A DNA stretch of 64,000 nucleotides from Rhizobiales bacterium 62-17 (lineage in GTDB: Bacteria; Pseudomonadota; Alphaproteobacteria; Rhizobiales; Beijerinckiaceae), in the NCBI GenBank assembly GCA_001898965.1, contig MKVW01000009.1, positions 1,656,479 to 1,720,478 on the forward strand, written 5' to 3'. Position numbers and translations under genes: made by a program. Under the pieces are notes generated by a model. That model ran no database searches, was not told where the DNA came from, and worked only from the letters and a program-made list of their open reading frames with translations. Below are positions 43,353-52,285 of this stretch, piece by piece (position 1 is the first letter of the stretch; the number at the start of each line of letters is the position of its first letter).

Positions 43353-44684
43353 ATGAAAAAATCAGCATTGGCATTGGGTCTCGTGGTTGGCGCCCTGGTG
43401 GGCACGCCGGCACTTCACGAGGCATCGGCGCAAGAATCGGTCTATGTGCCGCTATTCACCTACCGCACCGGCCCCTTTGCCGGCTCCGGCATTCCGATCG
43501 CCGACGGCATGCGTGACTATCTCGAAATGCTGAACCAGCGCGACGGCGGCATCGGCGGCGTGAAGATCGTCATCGAGGAGTGCGAAACCGGTTATGACAC
43601 CAAGAAAGGTGTCGAATGCTACGAGGCGGTGAAGGACAAGAAGCCGGTACTGACGAACCCGTATTCGACGGGCATCACCCTGCAGCTCATTCCGCGTGCG
43701 TCAGTCGACAAAATTCCCATGCTGTCCATGGCCTATGGCCTCTCCGCTTCCGCCGACGGCACGGTCTTCCCGTGGATATTCAACCCGCCGGCGACCTATT
43801 GGGACGGTGCTTCCGTCATGGTCACCTATATGGCGCAGCAGCTCGGCGGCTTCGACAAGCTGAAAGGCAAGAAGCTCGGTCTCATTCATCTCGACGCGCC
43901 GTTCGGCAAAGAGCCGATCCCGCTGCTGGAAAACCTCGCCAAGGAATATGGCTTTGAGCTGAAGCTCTATCCGATTGCCGCTGCCGATATGCAGAACCAA
44001 AGCGGCACGTGGTTGGCGATCCGTCGCGACAGGCCCGATTTCATCTACAACCAAGGCTTCGGCGCCATGAACCCGACGGCGGTAAAAGAGGCGATCCGCA
44101 ATAACTATCCGGTCGGCAAGATGGTCGGCGTGTGGTGGGCCGGCGGCGACGACGACGCCCGCGGCGGTGGTGCCGAGGCCAAGGGTTACAAGGCTCTGAG
44201 CTTCAATCAGACCGGCGTCGACTATCCGGTCATGCAGGACATCATCAAACATGTCTTCGACAAAAAACTGTCGAAGGTGGAAAACCGCAATCGGATCGGC
44301 GAAGCCCTTTATAACCGAGGCGTTTACAACTCCATGTTGATTGCTGAGGCGATCCGCACCGCCCAGCGGATCACCGGCAAGAAAGTGGTCGACGGCGCCG
44401 ATGTGCGGCGCGGCTTGGAAGGCCTCGACATCACTGAAGCGCGCTTGAAGGAACTTGGCATGGAGGGCTTTGCGGCGCCCGTGCGGGTCACCTGCGCCGA
44501 TCACAACGGCCACAACAAAGCTTTTGTGGCTGAATGGGACGGCGGCAAATATGTGAAGGCGTCGGACTGGATCGAGCCCATCAAGAACAAGGTGCGTCCG
44601 CTGATCGAGGCCGCCGCGAAGGAATATGCCTCGAGCAACACCGGCTGGCCGAAGCGCAGCGAAGCCTGCGACAAACCGAGCTGA
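43353..44684 (+). CDS. LivK-like substrate-binding protein
   Basis: A 443-residue periplasmic protein with a Sec signal (cleavage near ASAQES at about residue 27). The mature part has the LivK features: YRTGPFAGSGIPIADGMRD, GGVKIVIEECE, with the paired cysteines of EECETGYDTKKGVECYE likely forming a disulfide. Ligands of close relatives include branched amino acids, phenylacetate or benzoate. GGAGGG precedes ATG 43353. A hairpin separates it from the LivF gene, which probably raises its level over the membrane subunits. Confidence 0.92.
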   Translation: MKKSALALGLVVGALVGTPALHEASAQESVYVPLFTYRTGPFAGSGIPIADGMRDYLEMLNQRDGGIGGVKIVIEECETGYDTKKGVECYEAVKDKKPVLTNPYSTGITLQLIPRASVDKIPMLSMAYGLSASADGTVFPWIFNPPATYWDGASVMVTYMAQQLGGFDKLKGKKLGLIHLDAPFGKEPIPLLENLAKEYGFELKLYPIAAADMQNQSGTWLAIRRDRPDFIYNQGFGAMNPTAVKEAIRNNYPVGKMVGVWWAGGDDDARGGGAEAKGYKALSFNQTGVDYPVMQDIIKHVFDKKLSKVENRNRIGEALYNRGVYNSMLIAEAIRTAQRITGKKVVDGADVRRGLEGLDITEARLKELGMEGFAAPVRVTCADHNGHNKAFVAEWDGGKYVKASDWIEPIKNKVRPLIEAAAKEYASSNTGWPKRSEACDKPS

Positions 44685-44694
44685 TCAGCGGCAC

Positions 44695-44726
44695 GCCCTC
44701 CCGGCCTGGCCGGGAGGGCTTCTCTT
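44695..44726 (+). terminator. hairpin between livK and livF, likely partial terminator
   Basis: A perfect 10-bp stem (44695-44704 with 44710-44719), five-base loop and a short TTCTCTT tail. It sits 10 bases after the binding-protein stop, a common place for a stabilising or attenuating hairpin that keeps the binding protein in excess. Confidence 0.65.
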
Positions 44727-44742
44727 CCATACAGGTGAAGCC

Positions 44743-45564
44743 GTGACAGACGATACGCAGACCGATGCTATCCTGGCCGTGAACAACATCGAGGTCATCT
44801 ACGATCACGTGATCCTCGTGTTGAAAGGCGTCTCTCTGGTTGTTCCGCGTGGCGGCATTGTCGCTTTGCTGGGCGCCAATGGCGCAGGCAAGACGACGAC
44901 GCTGAAGGCCATCTCCAATTTGCTGCGCGCCGAGCGCGGCGAAGTGACGAAAGGCTCGATCGAGTTCGAAGGTACGCGCGTCGATCGCCTGTCGGCGAAC
45001 GAGCTGGTGCGCCGGGGCTGCATCCAGGTGATGGAAGGCCGCCATTGCTTCGGTCATCTCTCCATCGAGGAAAACCTGCTGACAGGCGCCTTCACCCGCC
45101 GCGACGGGCGTGCCGCGATCGCCCGCGATCTCGAAGCCATTTACGAATATTTTCCGCGTCTCAAGCAACGCCGCAGTTCCATGGCCGGCTATACGTCGGG
45201 TGGAGAACAGCAGATGTGCGCGATCGGCCGTGCGATGATGTCGCGGCCGAAAATGATCCTGCTCGACGAGCCGTCCATGGGTCTCGCGCCGCAGAGCGTC
45301 GAAGAGATTTTTGAGATTGTAAAAAGTCTCAATGCGAAAGAAGGCGTGTCGTTTCTCTTGGCGGAACAGAACACCAGCATCGCGCTGCGTTACGGGAGCT
45401 GGGGCTACATCCTTGAAAATGGCCGGGTTGTTCTTGACGGCGATGCGCAACAATTGCGTGACAATGAGGACGTAAAAGAATTCTACCTCGGAATCTCAGG
45501 CGCCGAGCGCAAGAGCTTCCGGGATGTGAAGCATTACAAACGTCGCAAACGTTGGCTTGCATGA
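44743..45564 (+). CDS. livF: LivF-like branched-chain ABC ATP-binding protein
   Basis: A 273-residue ATPase with Walker A GANGAGKTT, signature TSGGEQQMCAIGRAM and Walker B MILLDEPSMGLAP. Start GTG 44743 follows CAGGTGAAG. The C-terminus extends about 25 residues past the standard fold, ending KRRKRWLA. Last gene of the transporter, followed by a hairpin. Confidence 0.92.
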   Translation: MTDDTQTDAILAVNNIEVIYDHVILVLKGVSLVVPRGGIVALLGANGAGKTTTLKAISNLLRAERGEVTKGSIEFEGTRVDRLSANELVRRGCIQVMEGRHCFGHLSIEENLLTGAFTRRDGRAAIARDLEAIYEYFPRLKQRRSSMAGYTSGGEQQMCAIGRAMMSRPKMILLDEPSMGLAPQSVEEIFEIVKSLNAKEGVSFLLAEQNTSIALRYGSWGYILENGRVVLDGDAQQLRDNEDVKEFYLGISGAERKSFRDVKHYKRRKRWLA

Positions 45565-45579
45565 TACAGCACGCGGTGG

Positions 45580-45598
45580 AAGACTTGCTAGTCTTTTT
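45580..45598 (+). terminator. short terminator after livF
   Basis: Six-bp stem (45580-45585 with 45590-45595), four-base loop and a T-run to 45598. Short but well shaped; separates the transporter from the PaaK-like gene. Confidence 0.5.
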
Positions 45599-45642
45599 AC
45601 TTTGGTCTTAATGGCCGCGTATTGAGTTGATGGGTTGGGATA

Positions 45643-46881
45643 ATGAGTTTTGATCGTTTCGAAATAAGAGCGCCCGATGTGCGCGAACGGGCGTTGATGC
45701 GCGATCTCCGCGCCATCATGACCCACGCTCGGGCGCGTGCGCCCGGCTTGCGAGCGCAGCTCAAAGGTGTCGTGATCGAAAGGATCAAGACACCCGCCGA
45801 CCTCGCCACCATTCCGGTGATGCGCAAATCCAATCTCATCGAACTTCAAGGCGATGATCCGCCGTTCGGTGGATTGGCGGTGACGAAGGCGGCAGGGTTC
45901 GAACGGCTGTTCGCCTCACCTGGACCCATCTTCGAGCCGCAAGGCAATGGCAAGGATTGGTGGGGCGGGGCGCGGGCGCTCTTTGCAGCCGGCGCCAAGA
46001 AGGGCGATATCGTCCTCAATTGCTTTTCCTATCATCTGACGCCTGGTGGGCACATGATGGAAAGCGCGGCGCGCGCGCTGGGCTGCGCTGTCATTCCGGC
46101 GGGGCCGGGCAATACGGAAGCCGTGGTCGCCGCCATCGCGCATTATCGGCCCCGGGTTTATTGCGGCACGCCGGACTATCTGAAAATTCTGCTCGACAAA
46201 GGTGGCGAGCTGAAACGCGACATGTCGTCGATCCAGCGCGGTCTGGTGTCCGGTGCCGCCCTGCCGCCGTCCCTGCGCGAGGAGCTGGTCAAGCGCGGCA
46301 TCAATGTGCGCCAGTGCTATGCCACGGCCGATCTGGGCGTCGTGGCCTTCGAGACCAGCGCCGGTAAGGGGCGCATTGTGGAAGGCATGATGGTCAACGA
46401 GAACGTCATCGTCGAAATCGTCAAGCCAGGCACCGGTGAGCCGGTGGCCGAAGGCGAGGTTGGCGAAGTGGTGGTGACGCGCCTGTGCGGCGACTATCCG
46501 CTGCTGCGCTTCGCCACGGGCGATCTCTCGGCGGTGCTGCCGGGCAAATCGCCTTGCGGGCGCACCAATACGCGCATTCGCGGCTGGCTCGGCCGTGCCG
46601 ACCAGACCACGAAGGTCAAGGGCATGTTCGTTCACCCCGCGCAGATCGCCGAGATCGGCCGGCGCTTTCCGCAGCTCGGCCGTCTGCGCCTGGTGGTTCA
46701 GCGCAACAACGAGCAGGACAGCATGCAATTGCATGCGGAAGCCGATGGCGAAGAGGCGGCCGACGGCATTGCCTCGGCGCTGGCGGAGGTGACCAAGCTG
46801 CGCGGCACGGTCAAACTGGTGAAACGTGGCCAGTTGCCCAATGACGGCAAAGTCATCGCCGACGAACGGCCGGCGCCCTGA
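45643..46881 (+). CDS. phenylacetate-CoA ligase family protein
   Basis: A 412-residue AMP-binding ligase related to PaaK. Seen: FSYHLTPGG, GTPDYLKIL, the YATADLGVVAFET region and the C-terminal lysine in PNDGKVIADERP. It probably activates an aryl or short-chain acid with CoA. It follows the Liv transporter, a pairing that suits import and activation of phenylacetate- or benzoate-like acids. No paa or box ring-opening genes are in the window, so the true substrate may be aliphatic. The valine-type genes begin 16 bases later. Confidence 0.88.
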   Translation: MSFDRFEIRAPDVRERALMRDLRAIMTHARARAPGLRAQLKGVVIERIKTPADLATIPVMRKSNLIELQGDDPPFGGLAVTKAAGFERLFASPGPIFEPQGNGKDWWGGARALFAAGAKKGDIVLNCFSYHLTPGGHMMESAARALGCAVIPAGPGNTEAVVAAIAHYRPRVYCGTPDYLKILLDKGGELKRDMSSIQRGLVSGAALPPSLREELVKRGINVRQCYATADLGVVAFETSAGKGRIVEGMMVNENVIVEIVKPGTGEPVAEGEVGEVVVTRLCGDYPLLRFATGDLSAVLPGKSPCGRTNTRIRGWLGRADQTTKVKGMFVHPAQIAEIGRRFPQLGRLRLVVQRNNEQDSMQLHAEADGEEAADGIASALAEVTKLRGTVKLVKRGQLPNDGKVIADERPAP

Positions 46882-46896
46882 TCGAAAGGCACCGCC

Positions 46897-48078
46897 ATGG
46901 ACGATACCGCACAGACTGGCGAAGCGCCGACGGCGCAATTCGCGCTCGATGAGCAGCAGACGGCCATTCGCGATATGGCGCTGGCCTTCGCGCGCGACGA
47001 GATCGGCCCGCATGCGGCGCGGTGGGACGAGGAAAAGCATTTCCCTGTCGAAGTCTTTCGCGCCGCCGCCGGTCTCGGCATGGCCTCCATCTATGTGCGC
47101 GCCGATCATGGCGGCAGCGGTCTGTCGCGGCTCGATGCGGCTTTGATCTTCGAGGCTTTGGCCACGGGGTGTCCGTCGAGCGCCGCCTATCTGTCGATCC
47201 ACAATATGGTCGCCGGCATGATCGACCGGTTCGGCAACGACGCGCAGCGCAAGCAGTGGCTGCCGCCGTTGATCGATGCCAGTTTGCTCTCCAGCTATTG
47301 CCTGACGGAGCCGTCCTGCGGGTCGGATGCGGCAGCCTTGCGCAGCAGTGCCCGCAAGGACGGCGGCGATTATATTCTTAACGGCGTCAAGCAGTTCATC
47401 TCAGGTGCCGGCGCGACCGATCTTTATCTCGTCATGGCGCGCACCGGCGCGTCTGGCCCGAGCGGCATCTCCTGCTTCATCATCGAAAAAGGCACGAAGG
47501 GGCTGTCCTTCGGTGCCAATGAAAAGAAAATGGGCTGGCACACGCAGCCGACCCGTCAAGTGATCATGGAGGATGTGCGGGTGCCGGCCACCCAGTTGCT
47601 GGGCCAGGAAGGGATGGGCTTTCGCATCGCCATGACGGGCCTGGACGGTGGCCGTCTTAACATTGGCGCCTGTTCCCTCGGCGGTGCCCAGAGCGCGCTC
47701 GACAAGGCCTGTGCCTATGTCAAGGAGCGCCAGGCCTTCGGCAAGCGCCTGGAAGAGTTTCAGGCGCTGCAGTTTCGCCTTGCCGATATGGAAATCCATC
47801 TCGAGGCGGCGCGCACCTTGCTGTGGCGGGCGGCGGCTGCGCTTGATGCGCACGATCCGCAGGCGACGCGGCTTTGCGCCAGCGCCAAGAAATTCGCCAC
47901 CGATACCGGGTTCAATGTCGCCAACGATGCGCTGCAATTGCATGGCGGCTATGGCTATCTCGCCGATTACGGCATCGAGAAAATCGTGCGAGATCTGCGC
48001 GTGCATCAAATTCTGGAAGGAACGAACGAGATCATGCGGCTGATCGTATCGCGCGCGCTGCTCGGGCGTGGGCAATGA
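46897..48078 (+). CDS. acyl-CoA dehydrogenase, isobutyryl-CoA type
   Basis: A 393-residue FAD enzyme of the ACAD family. Motifs: YCLTEPSCGSDA, GYGYLADYGIEK, and the catalytic glutamate near HQILEGTNEIMR. The pattern is closest to isobutyryl-CoA dehydrogenase (ACAD8), which makes methacrylyl-CoA from valine. It is followed by a 3-hydroxyisobutyryl-CoA hydrolase and 3-hydroxyisobutyrate dehydrogenase, completing most of the valine route. No RBS of note; ATG 46897 follows AAAGGCA. Confidence 0.9.
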   Translation: MDDTAQTGEAPTAQFALDEQQTAIRDMALAFARDEIGPHAARWDEEKHFPVEVFRAAAGLGMASIYVRADHGGSGLSRLDAALIFEALATGCPSSAAYLSIHNMVAGMIDRFGNDAQRKQWLPPLIDASLLSSYCLTEPSCGSDAAALRSSARKDGGDYILNGVKQFISGAGATDLYLVMARTGASGPSGISCFIIEKGTKGLSFGANEKKMGWHTQPTRQVIMEDVRVPATQLLGQEGMGFRIAMTGLDGGRLNIGACSLGGAQSALDKACAYVKERQAFGKRLEEFQALQFRLADMEIHLEAARTLLWRAAAALDAHDPQATRLCASAKKFATDTGFNVANDALQLHGGYGYLADYGIEKIVRDLRVHQILEGTNEIMRLIVSRALLGRGQ

Positions 48079-49121
48079 ACGATATCGTGGTGGCGCAGCA
48101 GGGGCATATCGGCCGCCTGACTCTCAATCGGCCGAAGGCGCTCAATGCGCTCAACCGCGACATGGTACGGGAAATGAGCAAGGCGCTTGACGCTTGGCGG
48201 GATGATCCGGCTGTTGTCGCCGTTCTGGTTGACGGCGCCGGTGAGCGCGGCCTGTGCGCCGGCGGCGACATCCGCTCGATCTATGACGAGGCCAAAGCCG
48301 GCCGCTATGTGGCTGACGACTTCTGGCGTGAGGAATATATCGTCAACGCCGCCATCAGCACCTATCCGAAACCTTATGTCGCTGTGATGGACGGCATCGT
48401 CATGGGCGGCGGAGTCGGTATTTCCGCCCATGGCTCTCATCGCATCGTCACCGAGCGCACGCGGCTCGCCATGCCAGAAGTGGCGATCGGTTTTTCGCCA
48501 GACGTCGGCGGCAGCTATCTGCTGGCCCGTTCGCCGGGCGAGCTTGGCACCTGGGCCGGCCTCACCGCCATACCGATGTCGGGCGCCGATGCGATCGTCT
48601 GTGGCATGGCCGATTATTATTGTCTCAGCGCCGCACTGCCGGGTCTGATCGATGCCCTGACGCAAACGAAGACGGCGACCGATGTCGAAGCCACCATTCG
48701 TGCCGCGGTGGTCGAGCCGCCGGAGAGTCCGTTGGCGGTTCATCGTGCCGCCATCGATGCCTGCTTTTCCAAAAATACCGTCGAGGAAATCCTCGCGGCG
48801 CTTGACAAAGCGAACGACGCTTTTCTGACGGAGGCCGCCGTCCGCATGCGCCGCCATTCGCCGACCTCGCTGAAAGTGACCTTGCGCGCCCTGCGCGAAG
48901 CCCGCGCTGCCAACGATCTCAAGGCGAGCCTGCGGATGGAGTTTCGCGTCGCCACCGCCTGCATCCGCCGACACGATATGATCGAGGGCATTCGCGCGGT
49001 TGTCGTCGACAAGGATCAAAAGCCGCAGTGGCGCCCCGACACGCTTGATGGCGTCAGCGGGGCCGATGTCGCGGCCTTTTTTGCGCCGCCGGCGGCGGGC
49101 GATCTCGTTTTCAATGCTTAA
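48075..49121 (+). CDS. 3-hydroxyisobutyryl-CoA hydrolase (crotonase family)
   Basis: A 348-residue crotonase-fold thioesterase. It has the oxyanion pair GERGLCAGGDI and MGGGVGISAHG, and the downstream catalytic MPEVAIGFSPDVGG, typical of HIBYL-CoA hydrolases. It frees 3-hydroxyisobutyrate in valine breakdown. Its start overlaps the acyl-CoA dehydrogenase stop. Confidence 0.92.
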   Translation: MNDIVVAQQGHIGRLTLNRPKALNALNRDMVREMSKALDAWRDDPAVVAVLVDGAGERGLCAGGDIRSIYDEAKAGRYVADDFWREEYIVNAAISTYPKPYVAVMDGIVMGGGVGISAHGSHRIVTERTRLAMPEVAIGFSPDVGGSYLLARSPGELGTWAGLTAIPMSGADAIVCGMADYYCLSAALPGLIDALTQTKTATDVEATIRAAVVEPPESPLAVHRAAIDACFSKNTVEEILAALDKANDAFLTEAAVRMRRHSPTSLKVTLRALREARAANDLKASLRMEFRVATACIRRHDMIEGIRAVVVDKDQKPQWRPDTLDGVSGADVAAFFAPPAAGDLVFNA

Positions 49122-49137
49122 AGACCCGGAGGGGCGA

Positions 49138-50034
49138 ATGGCGACGATCGGTTTCATCGGTTTGGGAAATATGGGCGCGCCCATGCTCGCCAATCTGGTC
49201 AAGGCGGGCCATGAGGTGTCGGCTTTCGACCTTTCGGAACAGGCGCAGAAGGCGGGTGCGGTCGCGGGTGGTCGGATCGTCAAAAGCGCCGGCGATGTCG
49301 CCGATGGTGCGGACGTCGTCCTCACCATGCTGCCGGCCGGCAAGCACGTCCTCTCCGTCTACAACGATCCGCAAGGCCCGCTGGCTAAGACCAAAGCCGG
49401 CACGCTCTTCGTCGATTGCTCGACGATCGACGTGGCGAGTTCGCGCGCGGCGCATGCCATCGCGCAGAAGGCCGGCATGCTGTCGCTCGATGCGCCTGTA
49501 TCGGGCGGTGTCGGCGGCGCGACGGCCGGTACCCTGACCTTCATGGTTGGCGGATCGGACAAGGCGTTCGCGGTCGGCGAACCTGTGCTCGTGCATATGG
49601 GCAAGAAGATCGTTCACTGCGGTGGCGATGGCGCCGGGCAGGCGGCGAAAATCTGTAACAATATGGTGCTCGGCATATCGATGATCGCTGTCGGCGAGGC
49701 CTTCGTACTCGCCGAAAAACTCGGTCTTTCTCACCAGGCATTGTTCGATGTGGTGTCGACGGCGTCGGGCCAGTGCTGGTCGATGAACACTTATTGCCCC
49801 GTGCCGGGCCCCGTGCCGACCAGCCCGGCCAATAACGACTATAAGCCCGGCTTTGCCGCCGAACTGATGCTCAAGGATCTGTCCTTGGCGATGGAAGCGG
49901 CGCGCAGCACCCATGCCGATTGTGCCCTTGGCGCGCATGCCAAGGACATTTACGACACATTCAAATCCGAAGGTCACGCCGACCAGGATTTTTCGGCTAT
50001 CATCAACGCCATTCGTGCCCGTTCCGGAGAGTGA
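49138..50034 (+). CDS. mmsB: 3-hydroxyisobutyrate dehydrogenase
   Basis: A 298-residue beta-hydroxyacid dehydrogenase: N-terminal GLGNMGAPM Rossmann motif, [16 protein letters not shown] in the substrate loop and the catalytic lysine in [12 protein letters not shown]. It oxidises 3-hydroxyisobutyrate to methylmalonate semialdehyde. ATG 49138 follows GGAGGGG. The usual partner mmsA is not in the window unless it is elsewhere; the ALDHs at 1-2772 are not evidently MmsA. Confidence 0.93.
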   Translation: MATIGFIGLGNMGAPMLANLVKAGHEVSAFDLSEQAQKAGAVAGGRIVKSAGDVADGADVVLTMLPAGKHVLSVYNDPQGPLAKTKAGTLFVDCSTIDVASSRAAHAIAQKAGMLSLDAPVSGGVGGATAGTLTFMVGGSDKAFAVGEPVLVHMGKKIVHCGGDGAGQAAKICNNMVLGISMIAVGEAFVLAEKLGLSHQALFDVVSTASGQCWSMNTYCPVPGPVPTSPANNDYKPGFAAELMLKDLSLAMEAARSTHADCALGAHAKDIYDTFKSEGHADQDFSAIINAIRARSGE

Positions 50035-50036
50035 AT

Positions 50037-50822
50037 ATGTCCGCCTCGAAAGCCTATGAAACCATTTTGGTCGAGCGCCGCGATCGCGTCGGCCTGATCA
50101 CGCTCAACCGGCCCGATGCGCTGAATGCCTTGAACCGCCAGATCATGCTCGATGTCACCGATGCCGTCAGCATTTTCGAGGCGGACGATGGCATCGGCGC
50201 CATGGTCATCACCGGATCGGCCAAGGCCTTCGCTGCCGGCGCCGACATCAAGGAAATGCAGGTGCTCGACTATATGGATGTCTTCAAGACCGATAAATTC
50301 GGTCCGTGGGACATTCTGGTGCGCGCGCGCAAGCCTGTCATCGCGGCGGTGGCCGGTTTCGCGCTCGGCGGTGGCTGCGAACTGGCGATGATGTGCGATT
50401 TCATTCTTGCCGCCGACACGGCGAAATTCGGTCAGCCGGAAATCAAGCTCGGCGTCGTTCCTGGCATGGGCGGCACGCAGCGCTTCACCCGCGCCGTCGG
50501 CAAAGCCAAAGCGATGGACATGTGCCTCACCGGCCGCATGATGGATGCGGCCGAAGCCGAGCGTTCCGGCCTCGTGGCGCGGATCATCCCGGCCGACAAA
50601 TTGCTCGATGAAGCCATTGCCACGGCGCAGACCATCGCTTCCATGTCCATGCCGGTGGCGATGATGGTCAAGGAATGCGTCAACGCCGCGCAGGAGATGG
50701 CTCTGTCTGATGGCCTGCGCTTCGAGAAGCGCGTCTTCCACTCGACCTTCTCTTTGGCCGATCAGAAGGAAGGCATGACCGCCTTCGTCGAGAAGCGGAA
50801 GCCGAACTTCAAGAACGCCTGA
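50037..50822 (+). CDS. enoyl-CoA hydratase
   Basis: A 261-residue crotonase. Motifs: [11 protein letters not shown] (oxyanion and first glutamate), [15 protein letters not shown] and [20 protein letters not shown] with the catalytic glutamate pair. It hydrates enoyl-CoA, here probably methacrylyl-CoA to 3-hydroxyisobutyryl-CoA. ATG 50037 is two bases after the mmsB stop. Last gene of the valine-type module, convergent with the PdxA-like gene. Confidence 0.93.
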   Translation: MSASKAYETILVERRDRVGLITLNRPDALNALNRQIMLDVTDAVSIFEADDGIGAMVITGSAKAFAAGADIKEMQVLDYMDVFKTDKFGPWDILVRARKPVIAAVAGFALGGGCELAMMCDFILAADTAKFGQPEIKLGVVPGMGGTQRFTRAVGKAKAMDMCLTGRMMDAAEAERSGLVARIIPADKLLDEAIATAQTIASMSMPVAMMVKECVNAAQEMALSDGLRFEKRVFHSTFSLADQKEGMTAFVEKRKPNFKNA

Positions 50823-50826
50823 GTGC

Positions 50827-51795
50827 TCACGCGACGCCGCTGATGAGGCCGATGGCCCGCAGCACGCCTTCGGGATCGGCGACGCCCTTGCCGGCGATGT
50901 CGAAGGCGCTGCCGTGGCCCGTGCTGGAGAAAAGTGCCTTGCCGCCGATCGAGAGAGCAGAGGCATGGCGTCCGGCGACGAGTTTCACCGGTACATGGCC
51001 CTGGTCGTGGTACATGGCGACGAAACAGTCGATATCCTTGCGCCCCAGCATCAAATCGGCGCCAACCGGGCCTTCCACTTGAAGGCCATCGGCCTGGAGC
51101 CGCGCGACAGCCGGCTTGGTGATGCGCTCGTCATCATCGCCGAACAATCCATCTTCGCCCGCATGGGGATTGATGCCGAAGACGCCGATGCGTGGTTTGG
51201 CGATGCCGAGCTGACGCAAGGCTGCGTCGGCGGTGCTGGCTGCTGCCACGACGAGATCGGGTGTCAAGCGGCCTAAGGATTTCGATAACTGCTCGTGCAA
51301 GGTGACGTGAACGATGCGCAAGCCGCCGCCGATCAGCATCAGAAACACCTCATCCTCGGTGAGGCCGGAGAGTTCGGCGATCAGGCCGGGATAGCCGGAA
51401 AAAGCGATGCCGGCGGCATTGATGGCGGTTTCGTTGTGCGGGCAGCCGATGATGCCGCGCGCTTGTCCGGCGCTGACGGCAGCCATCGCGGCGCGGAGAT
51501 AGGCAACGGTCGCACGGCCAGCCTCGGGATCGACGCGGCCAGGTGCAAAATGCTTTTGCGGCAGGGCATCGACGGCGAGCAGGCGAATGCCGGCCCTGTC
51601 CGACGATATATCCAGGATCGGCAGCGTCGGCGCGACGAGCTTGCCGTAATGTTCCACCACGTAACGATCGCCGACCAGCACGACCGGGGTGCTTTTGGTT
51701 TCAAGCGCATGGGCGGCGGCCTTGACGGCGATTTCGGGGCCGATGCCGTTTGGGTCGCCAAGGGTGACGGCGATGGGCAACATGGTCGCGCTCAC
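50827..51795 (-). CDS. PdxA-family dehydrogenase, likely TphB-like cis-diol dehydrogenase
   Basis: A 322-residue PdxA-type NAD-dependent enzyme: TLGDPNGIGPE at the start, metal histidines in GCPHNET and YHDQGHVPVK, and DGLFGDDD. The family includes PdxA (vitamin B6) and TphB, which oxidises the cis-diol of terephthalate. Its neighbours are both subunits of a ring-hydroxylating dioxygenase on the same strand, so a TphB-like role is the better call; PdxA itself is usually near ksgA. The GTG start at 51795 overlaps the beta-subunit stop, an ATG at 51783 is the alternative. Confidence 0.82.
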   Translation of the reverse strand: MSATMLPIAVTLGDPNGIGPEIAVKAAAHALETKSTPVVLVGDRYVVEHYGKLVAPTLPILDISSDRAGIRLLAVDALPQKHFAPGRVDPEAGRATVAYLRAAMAAVSAGQARGIIGCPHNETAINAAGIAFSGYPGLIAELSGLTEDEVFLMLIGGGLRIVHVTLHEQLSKSLGRLTPDLVVAAASTADAALRQLGIAKPRIGVFGINPHAGEDGLFGDDDERITKPAVARLQADGLQVEGPVGADLMLGRKDIDCFVAMYHDQGHVPVKLVAGRHASALSIGGKALFSSTGHGSAFDIAGKGVADPEGVLRAIGLISGVA

Positions 51796-52271
51796 AGCGG
51801 GATCGCCAGCAAAGTGTCGAAGCGGGAGCTGTCGCAGACGACGATGCGTTCGACGATCTTCGGCGCCTCGCCCTTGAGGTTCCAGATATCGAGATAGCGG
51901 CCGGTCGCATAAAGATCGGTCGTGCCATCTTGCATGATGCGCGCCACCATGAATGGCGTTTCCGTGCGCAGGCCGGCAGACGTTTGGCCAAGAAGCGCCG
52001 GCATGCCCAGCAGATGGCGATAGGCTTGCCGTTCGTAGATGTTGGCTTCGCGCAGCGCCGAAATCCGGTCCGTCAGCATGCCGCGTGAATTGGCGAAGAC
52101 CACGGAGGCTTCATAGCCATCGCGATGGCTGGCCGCCGAGGTGATGCGATAGAGGCAGGCTTCCTCGAAGAAGGCCGGCCAGTCCTCCAGCCTGTCGTCG
52201 TCGATACAGCGCGCATAGTCCGATTGCGCGCGTGCGATAGCGAAGAAATAATCGTTGTCGATGTTGGACAT
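51792..52271 (-). CDS. ring-hydroxylating dioxygenase beta subunit
   Basis: A 159-residue beta subunit of the NTF2-like fold, seen in YFFAIARAQSDYARCIDDDRLEDWPAFF, with the conserved WP in the first helix, and GRYLDIW. It forms the structural trimer of Rieske dioxygenases. The ATG at 52271 has only a weak ribosome-binding site. A longer reading frame to 52445 overlaps the alpha gene and is not used. It is 14 bases downstream of the alpha subunit gene. Confidence 0.88.
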   Translation of the reverse strand: MSNIDNDYFFAIARAQSDYARCIDDDRLEDWPAFFEEACLYRITSAASHRDGYEASVVFANSRGMLTDRISALREANIYERQAYRHLLGMPALLGQTSAGLRTETPFMVARIMQDGTTDLYATGRYLDIWNLKGEAPKIVERIVVCDSSRFDTLLAIPL

Positions 52272-52285
52272 GGGCTTTGTAAAAC

